From positions 3,906,001 through 3,970,000 of the forward strand of contig NC_070569.1 of assembly GCF_026914185.1 (NCBI RefSeq): DNA of 64,000 nucleotides. The letters run 5' to 3'. Of the stretch, positions 26,528-37,715 are shown piece by piece. Positions within the stretch are counted from its first letter, which is position 1, and each line of letters starts with the position of its first letter. This DNA is from Puccinia triticina (Eukaryota > Basidiomycota > Pucciniomycetes > Pucciniales > Pucciniaceae). The position numbers and the translations under genes are program-made. Below the pieces are notes generated by a model. It was not told the DNA's origin and searched no databases. It saw only the letters and a program-made list of their open reading frames with translations.

Positions 26528-28414
26528 TTAATCAAGCGGCTTCATGACCCCACTATGTAATAATCCCATGACTGGATGCGAATCCGGTAAACGATGTCGT
26601 GCGGCCAATTGCAGTCCGACTTCTTTCAGTACTTGACTGCAGCCTAAACCACCGGTATCTAGGTGAGAGCCGATCTTCCAGTCAATCAACTCATCCGCTC
26701 GAGTCGCCCCAATGTTGATCATCCCAATTTGCGAGCCCGACTTTTCCTTTAGTTCTTTGACTAAGCGGAATGCTGAGTATGTCGTCAGCGACGTACCCAG
26801 CAGTAATAAATTCGTGGCTTCCGAGACTCGTTGGTTACCCAGCTCCTTGGTTTCTTTGCTAAGCGACTCCCCGAAAAAGGTGACCTGTGTTGAACCATTT
26901 GGGATAGATCGGATGTGGAGCCAGAAGCCATTCAAGGAGAAGCAATCATTGGATATCAGTAGAAACTAATGATCAGGTGAAAAGGAAATATTTACAGCAG
27001 GTTTTAAGAGCCCAACACGACATTTCTCGCAATTGGGTACGACAAAGGAATCGAACGATTTATCTCTCACATCGGCGTCTCCATCCGGATTAGTTTTAAC
27101 TTCCTGACCGATACTTTGTAAAGTATCTGCATAGTTTTTCCAAGATGGATTTAATTCGGAAAGAAGATCTTGGAAATCGTCTCGGTCTAACAAGAAAGTC
27201 AAAAAAATCAATGGAAGGTAAGAGACGCAGATCATTTCAAGAACAACCTTACCAATTTGGTGACCACAAGATAAACAGTTGACATGTTTAAGGGTCCCGT
27301 GAAGCTCCAAGATGTTTGGATGGGGCTGGAAATAGTCAGGTTCATGCGGGCCTTGCTTAACTCCAATTGCTTTGTGATGTAATCTATCTACATTCTTCAA
27401 GGATTAGAGCAAGACCAATTTAGAATCGAGGACTCCGGAAACTAGCATCACCACTGGGATTTTTGCTGTTTGAGAAGATAGGTACTTACCTGCGTGATCA
27501 AGTGCCGGATGTACCCCATTTTCATTAGAGCGGCAACGGCATAATGTCCTACGTTCGGCTCGGCTGCTCGAACAGTGGGATAACCCAAATATGAACGAGC
27601 CCAATATCGTATCCGAAAGCTATGAGACTAGATGATTTCAAGGGCAGGCAAATTTATATATTCAAAGTTGATGGGTTCGGTCAGTGTTTAGAAATTTGTG
27701 AGAAAACTACCTCAATCTGTTTGTTTTTTTGATTTTTTTTAGAGAGAAACACTCCTATAGTTGGCATGAAGAAACTGACCTCCAAAAATTCACTAAATTT
27801 TGCGGAGCGCAAGTACATATTAGTTCAACAGCGAAATCCAGTGAAAACCTCATCGGTTGGTCATGCCTTCCTCCTTGATATGTTCTGTAAATTGGCTACA
27901 TCTTATCACACAAACTCAACTGAAAGAATATAGGTCGGTACGATTTATTGATAATGTAAGACTGTTTACTTGCAAAATAACCTTTCAAATTAGCTAAGTA
28001 TAATATTTGACTGAATGGGAGATAATGGTCACTTACTCCCTTGGCACCTCTAGCAGAGAAAGGCGCAAATGAAGAGCATAAAAAAATCAAAGTCATCAGG
28101 CGATGATTTCTCCTGGGTCAAAAGAAATTGAAGGAAGAGCCGAGCCGGAGATGTAGACAAACCTGTAAGCACGTATTCCCGAGTCTACACTGACGCCAGC
28201 GCCGCTTTATGGAAACCTCCTAGAATCAGTATTAGACAGTGACCTGAGACTAGATTTGCAAGTAGACGAACCTGATTGCCATAATATTTCCAGCACCATG
28301 GTCCAATAATTTGATCACGTAAGAGACCGCGGTCGAGATATCTGAGATGACTGGCCGCTTGGTCAGTGGGTCGCCGATCGGAATCTTTGGGACTGAGATC
28401 CGGCCCATAGGCAT
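26528..28414 (-). CDS. SIRT4: SIRT4-type sirtuin (NAD-dependent protein deacylase/ADP-ribosyltransferase)
   Basis: Eight exons: 28272-28414, 28163-28204, 28037-28049, 27921-27961, 27490-27619, 27253-27394, 26996-27186, 26528-26884. The NAD-binding Rossmann motif SGAGVSVDSGIRAYRG is spread over exons 1-3. SIRT4 hallmarks follow: INKSYRPIFFHF, RYWARSYLGYP, LITQNVDRLHHKA, LELHG with the catalytic His, zinc ligands CLSC and CEKC, LNPSW, NPDGDADV, LLKPAVTFFGESL, LLLLGTSLTTYSAFR, and MINIGATRADEL. All catalytic and zinc residues are present. Family knowledge places SIRT4 in mitochondria; the N-terminus here (MPMGRISVPKIPIGDPL) is not a strong targeting peptide. Exon 3 is only 13 nt. The 75-nt intron after it (27962-28036) is in frame without a stop. 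Divergent from FMC1. Confidence 0.92.
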
Positions 28415-28628
28415 TCAGAAGAATTCACTGGTGGTTGACTGGTGTAACGTATTCGCCGTTTGACCAATGACAGCCGTCAAGTTGATCTGACCCTGGTCTC
28501 AGTTCCCGATGTTGTGATATGTAGTCGGTAGTCAGACATGTCACAGTGTGCGTGACATCTCTTGCTTCAGCCGAATGACTAATGAGAGCCTCCGAGTCCG
28601 AGCATGTGTGTTGATGCTGCTCAACCCA
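28415..28628. promoter_or_regulatory. Shared divergent promoter, SIRT4 / FMC1
   Basis: Only 214 bp separate the two start codons. Both products belong to mitochondrial metabolism in their families, so joint control is plausible. No defined transcription-factor site was recognised. Confidence 0.5.
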
Positions 28629-29115
28629 ATGTCCAGTCTCACTTGTCTGGCCAGCTACCGAAAGCTCTATCGGACTTACCGCAAGACTTCTCGGCACCCT
28701 CGTCCACCGATCCCTCGGCCTATCAATTCTCAACTAAGGTCACTGATCAATGCTGGCTTGAAAGACCACCAACTTGACTCGGTCGTGAATTACCTTGTCT
28801 CCAGCAATCTCCATCAGGTCAGCAACCTTCAAGTATACTCCCACACATTCTATTCATGTTCTTACAGAACGAGATTACGCGATTTTTATATGCGCAGGAA
28901 CTTGTTCGTCGTTATAATCCTGCCGATGATCTAACCGAACCGGAACGTTTGAAGGCGTAAGTCTGTCATTCTAAAGAACCATTTGACTTGACTGATCAAA
29001 TTTTTAAATTGGCTTCTGTTTGTCTATGGCGGCCTTTTGTTTTTTTAAAAATAGAACTGTGAATCGGGTTGGTTTAAACATGCCGAAGACGATCGACCTC
29101 GAAACCCCTCTATAG
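28629..29115 (+). CDS. FMC1: FMC1-like mitochondrial ATP synthase assembly factor (LYR family)
   Basis: Helps assemble the F1 part of ATP synthase in the mitochondrial matrix. Exons: 28629-28817, 28868-28956, 29055-29115. The protein has an LYR-type start (LASYRKLYRTYRK), a helical middle ending LDSVVNYLVSSNLHQ, then NEITRFLYAQELVRRYNPAD, LTEPERLKATVNRVGLNMP and TIDLETPL. The 'RYNP...ERLKATxxRVGLxxP' ending is the FMC1 hallmark. About 112 residues, a usual size. The start ATG at 28629 was chosen because it gives the compact family N-terminus; an upstream in-frame ATG exists at 28575. All junctions keep phase. Confidence 0.85.
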
Positions 29116-30977
29116 TAACATTTTACCAAAGGATGATTCCTGATAACCCAAAAAGCTTTTATTTACTCATGTTGGACAAACCAAACATAAAAGCATACGC
29201 CGAGTGCATGGATAAAATTTGCTCAAAGGTTGCACGATGTACACGCATTCTGACATGCTGTGGCTTTCATGACGCCAATCACTGCCCGGCGTCCATTACC
29301 TGGTTGTTGTGAGGGAAATAACGCTATAAAAAATGGGTTGAGAAGGTTTCAGCCCGCGCTGAGGGCGGTCGCAACCCTGGTGTGAGTTAGGTAAGACAGG
29401 CGTCAGACTGATCAGTTCCTACTGTATCGGACTCATATTCCCTGAAAACTTTTCTTTCTACTTGATCAAGATGTATATACCTCAATGCGTCGCGCTTTTT
29501 TATATTAGTTTGGCTGAACCTCACACATATCGCGTCAGGGCCTCTCGGAGACGACATGACTGGCTATGGTCTGGGAGGGGCAGGATAAGGGTTCTTCTAT
29601 GCAATCCCATACACGACTAGGTACGAGATGTAACAGAGTATTCAGGTGATTAACTGGTGGTAATGTGCCTCAGTTTTGTCCATGGATATTCGAAGTGGCG
29701 CCTGCTTGTCAACTTTTTACCCGCCAGCTGCCAACTCGCGCAGGTACTCGCTTTTTAGCCCAATTCATCACTTCGCGTCTCCGCCGAAATGGGGTCCACT
29801 TTGAGTTTTGTCCCGAGCTGGCAGACTTAAACTTAGGACAAGTCCCTATTCGAGGGCCTGGTACAGCCTGGCTGGCGCGAAGCGCTCCTCCGAAGGAGGC
29901 GGAGGGACCCTCCCGCCTGCGTCACCCCTCATAAAGAGAGGGACTGTTAACTTACATAGCTTGAATGCACACCCATTTTGCTTTGACGGAAAGCTTGTTG
30001 TCTCGCCAACCACAGTTTAAACAAACATTGTATCCTAGACCTATGTTGGTAGATGTTGGTCTCTTCGGATCTATGCTAGGCACGACAAAAGACTGTACTG
30101 TATACACCAAAGCCATGGAAGGTTTTGTAGCTTGGCTGCTGATCACCAAATACATATGCCGCTTCCTAGGCTCTCCGTACCAGGCTGAAGTACATACATG
30201 TTGGAATAAGGCATTGCATTGGCTGGGCTTTCCATGGCGCCCTTTGGGTCAACTTCCGCCGAAACCGGTTTGAATCGTAGATTTCATAATTGCTCTTGTG
30301 TTGAACCGCCAAATTGCTTAATATCCTGTTGGAAACTGCCGCCTTCTACAACCATGCCAACCCCGGGTTATTTTGAGGCATGCCCGCCCACCTACATACG
30401 AAGGCCATATATATCACACACAGGCGCGAGGGTCTTCACTCTTGCCGACACATCCGTGCGTGCTGATCCGGAGAGGTGTCCCTCCGGCCTCACCTCTCCC
30501 CCAACAAAGAGGCACTGTCGCTCACGCTACGGGCAGAGGCGGCAGAAGAGGCAGGCCACAGGGCCCTCCGGCATCTTTCGTTGCTCCATTCCAGGTTCTC
30601 CTTCAACCCGTAAATTCGGGATTCTCGGGACCTCCAGATTCCCTAGATAACATTAAACATTGAATCCATATGTAAGAAGGGCACGAGCGTTAGCGCACCA
30701 CAGTTAACAAGTCAACATACGCTGCGGATACTCCCGGCCAGATAGGCCGAAGTGGATCTGAACTCCCCCATGCTGCACATGGTGGCGTTATGTGGTCATT
30801 AGTCACGCTGGCGCACTGTACGGTCACAGTGGCACCTGTACGGCTGGTGCGCCCACAAGGCGCGCCAACATTATTCGATTCGCCCGGTTTTGTACGTCCC
30901 ACCAGCGAATCTTGCCCCCATATTCACGTACCTACTTCCATTATTTCTGTGCCGATTTCGTAGGTTTAATCTGAAGC
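29116..30977. other. Intergenic with hairpin repeat, no gene recognised
   Basis: 29836-29940 holds a dispersed hairpin repeat (cgagggcctggtacagcctg, gcgcgaagcgc, tcctccgaaggaggcggagg), related to 40105-40190 and 40690-40740. Open frames at 29665-29934, 29965-30273 and 30373-30663 have no recognisable domain. Confidence 0.45.
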
Positions 30978-33382
30978 ATGAGTGCCATCGGAGCAAGCTC
31001 CCAGTTGGACGACAACCTACAGCCGAAAATCATTCCCAACCCATACGCGAAGCTTTTGGACCACGTCAACAGAGTTACCTTCCCCGAATATACCGCTCCG
31101 GTGCACAAGGTTCTGTTAGCTTTCGGGTGCATTCATGCCGTAACCGTACTTGTCTGCATCTTCGTCATGCTCATTCCTTTACGGCGGAGCCCCGAATCCC
31201 GCAAAAAACTCACTTGGATACTGCGTAAAAAATATGTGCCCAATAGTTAAGCGCTCTCTTCTATTTGGTTCATTTACCTATGATGAAAAGTTATTTTAAC
31301 TTATTCTGATTTGTGAATTTCACATATTCCTCCATAGTTGCCACCCCTTACCATGTGATGAACAGTGGCCTTGTAAGCTAGAATTTACTCGGGACCTATA
31401 TGCCAAATTTTCAGAGGGTGCTCAATGTCACGCGTTATCCTCAGGTTGTAGTTGCCTCCCAACTCATGTCCAGTCTTGTATTTGTGACATACATTATTCT
31501 CGACTATCATAGTCTTAATTCCACTTCTTTTACTCTGAGAGCTTGTCTTCACGTCTGGTTGGTAATTTCTATGTATCTCACTCAAAAGTAAAAGACGGCA
31601 AAACGTTATTGGCTGACTTTTATTTTCTTGCTTTACAACTCAGTTGGGAACTATGCCTGTGAATTTTGATAGATTTCTTCTTTTTTGTAGTATGAAAAGA
31701 AGCTGAACCCATCAATATGTTTTCTAGTCTACCTGGATACTTTGGATTCCATGTCACAGCCTTCGGTTCTTTGTATACATGGTTAGTTTTTCTCCACAAC
31801 CAGTACACATTTTTTCACCATTCACCAAGAAAATTGATTGAAGTTGCCACCTTTTTTATGAAGTCTCTGCTCACCAAGGTACTCAAGAAAGCGAAGAAGT
31901 GTATTTACGCATCCCCTCCTCCTCAACATACTCTTTTACGTCCTGCCAGTGCTTGTGACAGTACAAGCCGTAGCGTGGTCGATTGTTCTCGTTCTTGGCA
32001 TCAAAGGGGAAGGAGATTCTTACAAGGCACTAGCTGCCCACTTGGAGTACGGCGCGGATAACTGGCAGCCAGGTCAAAACCCCAACAACCCCATTCATCG
32101 ACGCGCGGTGTATCTACTAGGGAGTTACATAGACGACGGTAAATATTTTTCGAACTGCTGGGTTTGGTCTTCGAGGACCTGGTCAGCGATAGGCATCACA
32201 CTGGCTCTGGTAAGCCTTCTTTTGTAGTTCTATTCGGTTCGATGGGCAGCGTAACCTGCCATGAATAGCTTCGGTGATTAAAAACGCGAGCCTCTGCCGA
32301 GAAGCTGACGTGGTATGACAGTTTTACGCTCTCAATGTTGCAAACTTACTCTACGTGCTGAGAAGATGCCTCAAAGCTTCACAAACCCCGCACCAATTCC
32401 CTGGAAACATGAAGCCGGTCGATACACTAGAGCAACACGTTCCATCTTATTGTCGTGAAAACTTTGAATCACCCATTCCTCAGGCGACTCTTCCCGAAGT
32501 CCCGATAAACAACTCGAAAAAAATCCCGCGGTCTAATCTAGCCCAGCCCTCTATCAAAGAACTCAAGAATGGCTATAGTAAGCCCACTTAAGTTCCTGAT
32601 ACTCTTAGATCGTAGGTTTATACCCATTTTACTAAACATTTTCTGCAATTCCTTACAGTTTATTTAATCGTGCACTGTTCAATCATGCTGTTGGACCTAC
32701 TTATCCACGTCACCACTTCTACAATCAGAACGATTCACTATGAACAGGCTATTGTGGAGTCAGCTGTGAAACATCTTTTTTCAGCATGCTAATAGATTGG
32801 CTGACAGCCGCTTTTTTTGCATTGGTTTTGAAATGCAGTAAGGGGTGGAGATCAAGAACAACCTGGTTGGTGCTACTTGGCTCTACTTTGGCCTCAGTGG
32901 CAATGATTTTCCATAGTGTAAGAATAAAGTTTTATATTATGAATCTGGAAATCATTGCGTTTTCTCTTGTTTGTTGAATGGAATCAGACTAACGCGATTT
33001 ATCTACTCATCATCCACAACAAAAGTGGAGGATATTCACCGAACGTGATAAGACAAACATTCCGGAACCTAACCCTGGAATACTTGTTCGCAAGTTTTTA
33101 ACTTCTCATCGTGAAGGGCCCGACCCAGACGTAAACACGCCTAACATGAATTTGCAACAGCGGGGATGCCACGAGACAGCTCCAAGGAAAACGGCTAAAT
33201 TAGAGAGCTCGAGTACCCCTACCTCCGATTGGTCGATAAGCCGTATTCAAGCAACACGCTCACCACCTCTATTCTCGGCATTAGATGATATCAATCGTTA
33301 TACATCATACGAAATGCCTCCCATAAGCGAACGCGACAGGCTGGGCGGATATCTCTCCATTCCACCCACTCATCTTCCTTAG
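30978..33382 (+). CDS. Multi-pass membrane protein, about seven segments, family unknown
   Basis: I do not recognise the family. The start ATG at 30978 opens a frame with a short polar N-terminus and a first membrane segment (VLLAFGCIHAVTVLVCIFVM). Exons 30978-31245, 31338-31372 and 31415-31561 agree in phase; later pieces are approximate. Further hydrophobic segments lie near 31431 (VVVASQLMSSLVFVTYIIL), 31735 (GYFGFHVTAFGSLYTW), 31930 (VLPVLVTVQAVAWSIVLVLG), 32180, 32660 (IVHCSIMLLDLLIHV), 32800 (LTAAFFALVLKC) and 32865 (TWLVLLGSTLASVAMIF). A hydrophilic tail with ISRIQATRSPPLFSALDDIN ends at the stop 33380-33382. The layout is receptor- or transporter-like. The junction near 31562-31728 does not resolve cleanly. 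Confidence 0.6.
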
Positions 33383-33784
33383 TAGGATCGGCTACAGCGC
33401 TTTCTTGTGAGCTAAATATTAAATTGAATGAAATTGAAATGAAATATACCAGCTGGCTGTAAGATTTATTTTAGATGTACATTTTATATATATATGTGAA
33501 ATTTTATGAGTGTAACTATCTGCTATCTGATTTTGCCAATGTGCTCGGCTCTTGTTCAAAAAAATTTATAATCTCACTGCATACATTTTTCAAATGATGA
33601 GACAGGGGGAGCTTGGCCTGGTTGGCCTTGGTTTAATTGGAGGGCTATCCGGGTTCTGCGTCTTTTCCGGCATAGAGAAATGTGACAGTACCACGTTGAT
33701 AGAAATTTTCAAGAGATCAAAATTTAAGGTGTTCAAAGTTGAAATCGTAAAATTTTCAATGCATAAAATCATAAAATCATAAAA
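33383..33784. other. AT-rich 3' flank
   Basis: Low-complexity DNA with 'atataaaa' and 'aaaattga' words. No gene recognised. Confidence 0.4.
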
Positions 33785-33792
33785 CTTTCAAG

Positions 33793-34529
33793 TAGAGCTG
33801 GCCCCTAGTACCCATTGGCGGGTACTAGGCACCCGTGGGCAGGTACCTGTCAAGGTGCACAGCCAGCAGGTGCCAGGTGCGGGTGCGGGTGTCTGGTTTT
33901 ACCCCAAATAAATGGGCAGGTACCTGTCCAGGTACCCGCCCAGCTCACTGGGCAATACAGCTAGCTGTCCTGTCCGTTTGCACGCAAACAGACAGGATAA
34001 AACATTGGTGTCATGTCCGTTTGCACGCAAACAGAAAGGACAAAACATTGGCTTCCTGTCCGTTTGCGTGACGGACAGGAAAAAACATTGGTGTCCTGTC
34101 CGTTTGCACGCAAACGGACAGCAACAGCCGTTGACATCGAGTGATCTTTCAATTTTGGGAGGGACTATGTGTCATCCAAGAGACACAGTCTCAGTGCTTC
34201 ATCTGTCAGTCAAGGCATGACAGTTGCTTTTTACTCAAAGAACGGAAAAATTCCTAGTGGAATTTTTCGGAGGTGGAAGATAAAGCAGAACAGCGCCAAC
34301 AAAAAGGGTAAAAAAAAAACTAGATTTTGTTCCTATTAATATGTGAAATGCATCCAAGCAGGATTTTTGCAGATAAAAATCAATTAAATTGCCTCACACC
34401 CGCGGGTACCTGCCACCTGCACCCGGTTACCTGCCCGTGCAGGTGCAGGTGCGGGTGTCCAGTTTGAAGGAAAATTCAGACTGGTACCCGCACCCGCCAT
34501 AGGTACCCGGGTGTGAAGTGCCAGCTCTA
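33793..34529. mobile_element. hAT deletion derivative with exact 8-bp target duplication
   Basis: The termini TAGAGCTGG and CCAGCTCTA are inverted, and CTTTCAAG flanks both sides (33785-33792 and 34530-34537). An 8-bp duplication is the hAT signature. Subterminal regions are rich in GGGTACC. At about 34130-34270 a decayed piece of the transposase 3' end remains, parallel to 62455-62615 of the full element (the ...cgagtgatctttcaattttg..., then ...ttttactcaaagaac... blocks). About 33965-34125 holds inverted copies of 'tgtccgtttgcacgcaaac'. Confidence 0.93.
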
Positions 34530-34612
34530 CTTTCAAGTGATGATTTCATATGTGCAGCAAAGGCAGGAAAGCTTGCGGTTGGCTTCGCTGAAATTCCACT
34601 GAATACCAACCA

Positions 34613-35123
34613 AAAACCCTTGCCAACCGGACCTTACCCGGCACCCACGGTGGGTACCCGCCTGCGGGTGCCAGGTGCCGGGTACCGCAAAACGGGTATC
34701 ACTTGGCAATCCTTACTGTAGACAAAGTTGACAAAAACAGGACCCGGTGGGTACCCGGCCCGTGTTGGGTCTGGGGCCGGGTTCGGGTTGGCTTTTGTCT
34801 CAAAAACTGGTTTTTGACCCAACCCGCCACAGACCCGCTAGATTTTCGGGTCGGGTTTGGGCAGCCTATTTTCTAATTGGGTCGGCCTGTGACCCGACTA
34901 CAACGCCTCCAACAGTAAATTTGGAGATTTTTGGTGCCTAATAGGTCGGGTCGACCCAAGACCCGTTGGGTCAGAAACTGACTCAACCCAAAACAGTAAG
35001 ACATTGGGTTGGGTTTGGGCAGCATATCTTCAAATCTGACCCGACCTGACCCAACCCGCACTAAATTCCGGGTTGGGTTTGGGCACTGTTTTCCAAACCG
35101 AACCCGACCCTGTTTCATCCCTA
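34613..35123. repeat. GGGTACC/GGGTCGGGT repeat DNA with an Ac-like hAT end
   Basis: 34613-34700 resembles a compact hAT terminus pair (ccggcacccacggtgggtac). From 34741 there are many GGGTCGGGTT and AACCCGACC words. The right edge reads catcccta at 35116-35123; on the other strand this is TAGGGATGAAACAGGGTCGG, very close to the Ac/Ds-type hAT terminus. A matching left end and duplication were not found, so this is a truncated or nested remnant. Confidence 0.55.
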
Positions 35124-36113
35124 GCTCAAGCCATCCCAAATCCAATAGGATTTGAAGGAGGTAAGGAGCCAAGTCTACAATAACAAAGAATCAAGTAGAG
35201 AAAGATTAGGTCCTAACAGTTGACTCTGCTGTAACAGACGACGCAGGCAAGATTGGTGAGACCAAACTAATCCTACAAAGAGACTATGCCAAAGTTGGAG
35301 AAGTTCTCTGGCCAAGTAAGCAGAACTTACCAAGAGAGAAAGTGCAAGCTGAAGCTGACAGTGGACCTTGTATACACAGATCACTAAAAGCTGAAGGACA
35401 GCAATAAACTCAAAACCCTTTCTCATCTTAATCTAGACCGCAGCCAAGAGGCCTACTTCTAGTTAAATAAATATTTCCCCATCATTCTACCTCATTGCTC
35501 ATAAGTAGATTTAGATTACTAGAGGAAGAACAAGTTGTAATAAGGAGAAGAATAGTATTTAATGAAATACATTTTCTAGTCCTTCCAATTCTCTCACAAA
35601 CCAGAATGGAGTGCAGGGATGTGACCTCCAAAAAAGATCTGGTTTTGGAGTGAACCACCTCCCACTCCAAGAATATTGGAGTGGTCAGAGGTTCACACCT
35701 TTTTTGGTGTGCATCTAGTAAATTTTTGGTGTGCCTAAAGCCTGCCCCTTATTTCAACCACAGGTGGAAAGAATCCCTTCCCATTGCCAAGGTAATACAA
35801 CCTCAACAAGCAGAAGGAATTCCTTCTGGTTGCCAAGGTAATACAACCTTTACCAGTGGAAGGAATCACCTCCAGTTGTACAAACTCAGTAACCAGTAGC
35901 AACAATGCATCTATTACACTAAATTTCATTATTGCCGCTAAAACTTTATTGTAGTGGTTGTCACTACTGATTTGGGATGTTTAGTTTAAGTGTGATACCA
36001 ACCCGCTAAGATACACTAATTATAAATTACAGCTAATTAGTGGCCTGCTACACTAAATCAAGTGTAATTTTTAGTTGCAATCACACTTTTTCCTTCAATT
36101 TCTGTTAGCTGTA
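35124..36113. other. AT-rich spacer with a small tandem repeat
   Basis: At 35755-35880 a unit of about 45 bp (gaaggaatcccttcc / ttgccaaggtaatacaacct) is repeated nearly three times. No gene recognised. Confidence 0.4.
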
Positions 36114-36227
36114 ATTATAATGTAATGTGCACTCCATTTTAGTTTGGTGTAGCATCACTAAAAACTTGCTGTTAGCTGTAATTATAATGTAATGTGCACT
36201 CCATTTTATTTTGGTGTAGCATCACTA
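36114..36227. repeat. 57-bp tandem duplication
   Basis: gttagctgtaattataatgt through ...actaaaaacttg occurs twice head to tail (36114-36170 and 36171-36227) with one or two differences. Confidence 0.85.
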
Positions 36228-37569
36228 AAAACTTGGGGTATTAAATGCTAAATGTAGCTTAATAGATGCAACAATGGGAGGTTATGTTATAGATAACACA
36301 AAGTAACGTTAACGTAACTAAAAAAAGCACATTATCATTGAAGTTTTTTCTAACTTTTTCAAGTTGGGTTAGGTGTATTTTTCCTTCTTTTTTTCTCACT
36401 TGAGTTACATTATCTGGGTATTTTTTTCTTTATTTTTTAGAAAAGTTACATTATTCACGGCAGCCAGCTCGCTTTAGAGCAAGCTTGGTTTGTGTGCCGC
36501 AGTCGTACTGTCGGTTTATGAGTAATCTGACAGTACAGCCGCGGCGCACTGAACTGACGGCAGCAAGCTCGCTCCAGAGCGAGCTGGGTTCGTACGCGCT
36601 CCCATCCACATGCCGCCCAGACTGGTCGAACCACAGGCAGGGGAGCAAATTGAATGTGGTTGCGTGCATGCATAGACACAAGTTGTCCACATTCCTCCGC
36701 GTGCGTGGCCACCAAGTCTGACCAATCACCACATGCCACCAACAAGTTGTATGTATGTTGCGTGAAATTCCAGTAACACTCTAGACTGCCTGGATCAACT
36801 CAATTTTCCAGTATCTGCACGGAAGGCAAAACTCCGCCCTAATCTCTCCGGCCATCCGAAGGCTCCTACCATGCCAACCAAACATGTATTAAACTAACGG
36901 GTAACAAGGTAGGAGTCAAGGAGGTCTATCGCATCAAAATTAAATGCAGCTCAAGCTCACCTCATCCGGTCGCCGCTGGTACGTATGTCTACAGTCTATA
37001 GCCAGTTCTTTTTTCATACCTACTGACATGTGTTTTTTGATTTCGTTCACCTCAACTCACACAGGTACCTACTATTTGCTTGCAATTGTCTCATGACCCT
37101 TCTTGATCAGATCCAGCCTCCCACTCGTCATCAGGAGGGTGAGCTTAAGCCAGGACCACAGATCTTGCTCCAAGTTAAATGATGTTTACAGATTTCATTG
37201 TTACAGCGACAAAAATCTACATGTACATTTACAATTATTACTCTGTTTTCCTTGTTACCCCTGTTATTTCACTTTTTTTTTTCAAAAGAAAGTTAGGTTA
37301 CTGCCGGGCTCAGGAGGAAGGAAAAATCATAAGTTACGTTTCCTGAGCCCGGTCTTGCTTCAAGTTAAAAAAAACTTTAACTGGTGAGAAGATAACGGAA
37401 AAATTTGTGTTACAAAAATCACTTCAGATATTGTAATGTATGTAACTTCCCATCGTTGATAGATGCATTGTTGCCAGTAGGAATGGCAGAGGTTTTATAA
37501 CCTCTGCAATCCAAAGCAACTTGACAGAATTCCTTCCGCTTGCCAATTTTATGTCTAAAACCTCTGAGA
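36228..37569. other. Spacer, no gene recognised
   Basis: 36465-36600 contains repeated 'gcaagctcgctccagagcga'-type palindromic words. 37295-37370 has an inverted pair around 'gggctcagga' and 'tcctgagccc'. No coding gene recognised. Confidence 0.4.
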
Positions 37570-37609
37570 ACAGAAGGAGGGGTTCTTCCCTCCTTCAAGT
37601 TACCCCCCT

Positions 37610-37715
37610 TGAGCCCCTGCAGTGCCAGGTGCCATGCTGGGTGTTGGGTTTTGGTGAATAAAGCTGTGTGGTACCCAGGTACCAACAGGTACCTGGTTCC
37701 ACTGCGGCATTCCCT
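37610..37715. mobile_element. Fragment of hAT right terminus
   Basis: gtgccaggtgcc, gggtgttgggttttggt, ggtacctggttccact and gcattccctag follow in the same order as the right end of the full hAT at 62795-62877. No left end is present. Confidence 0.6.
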
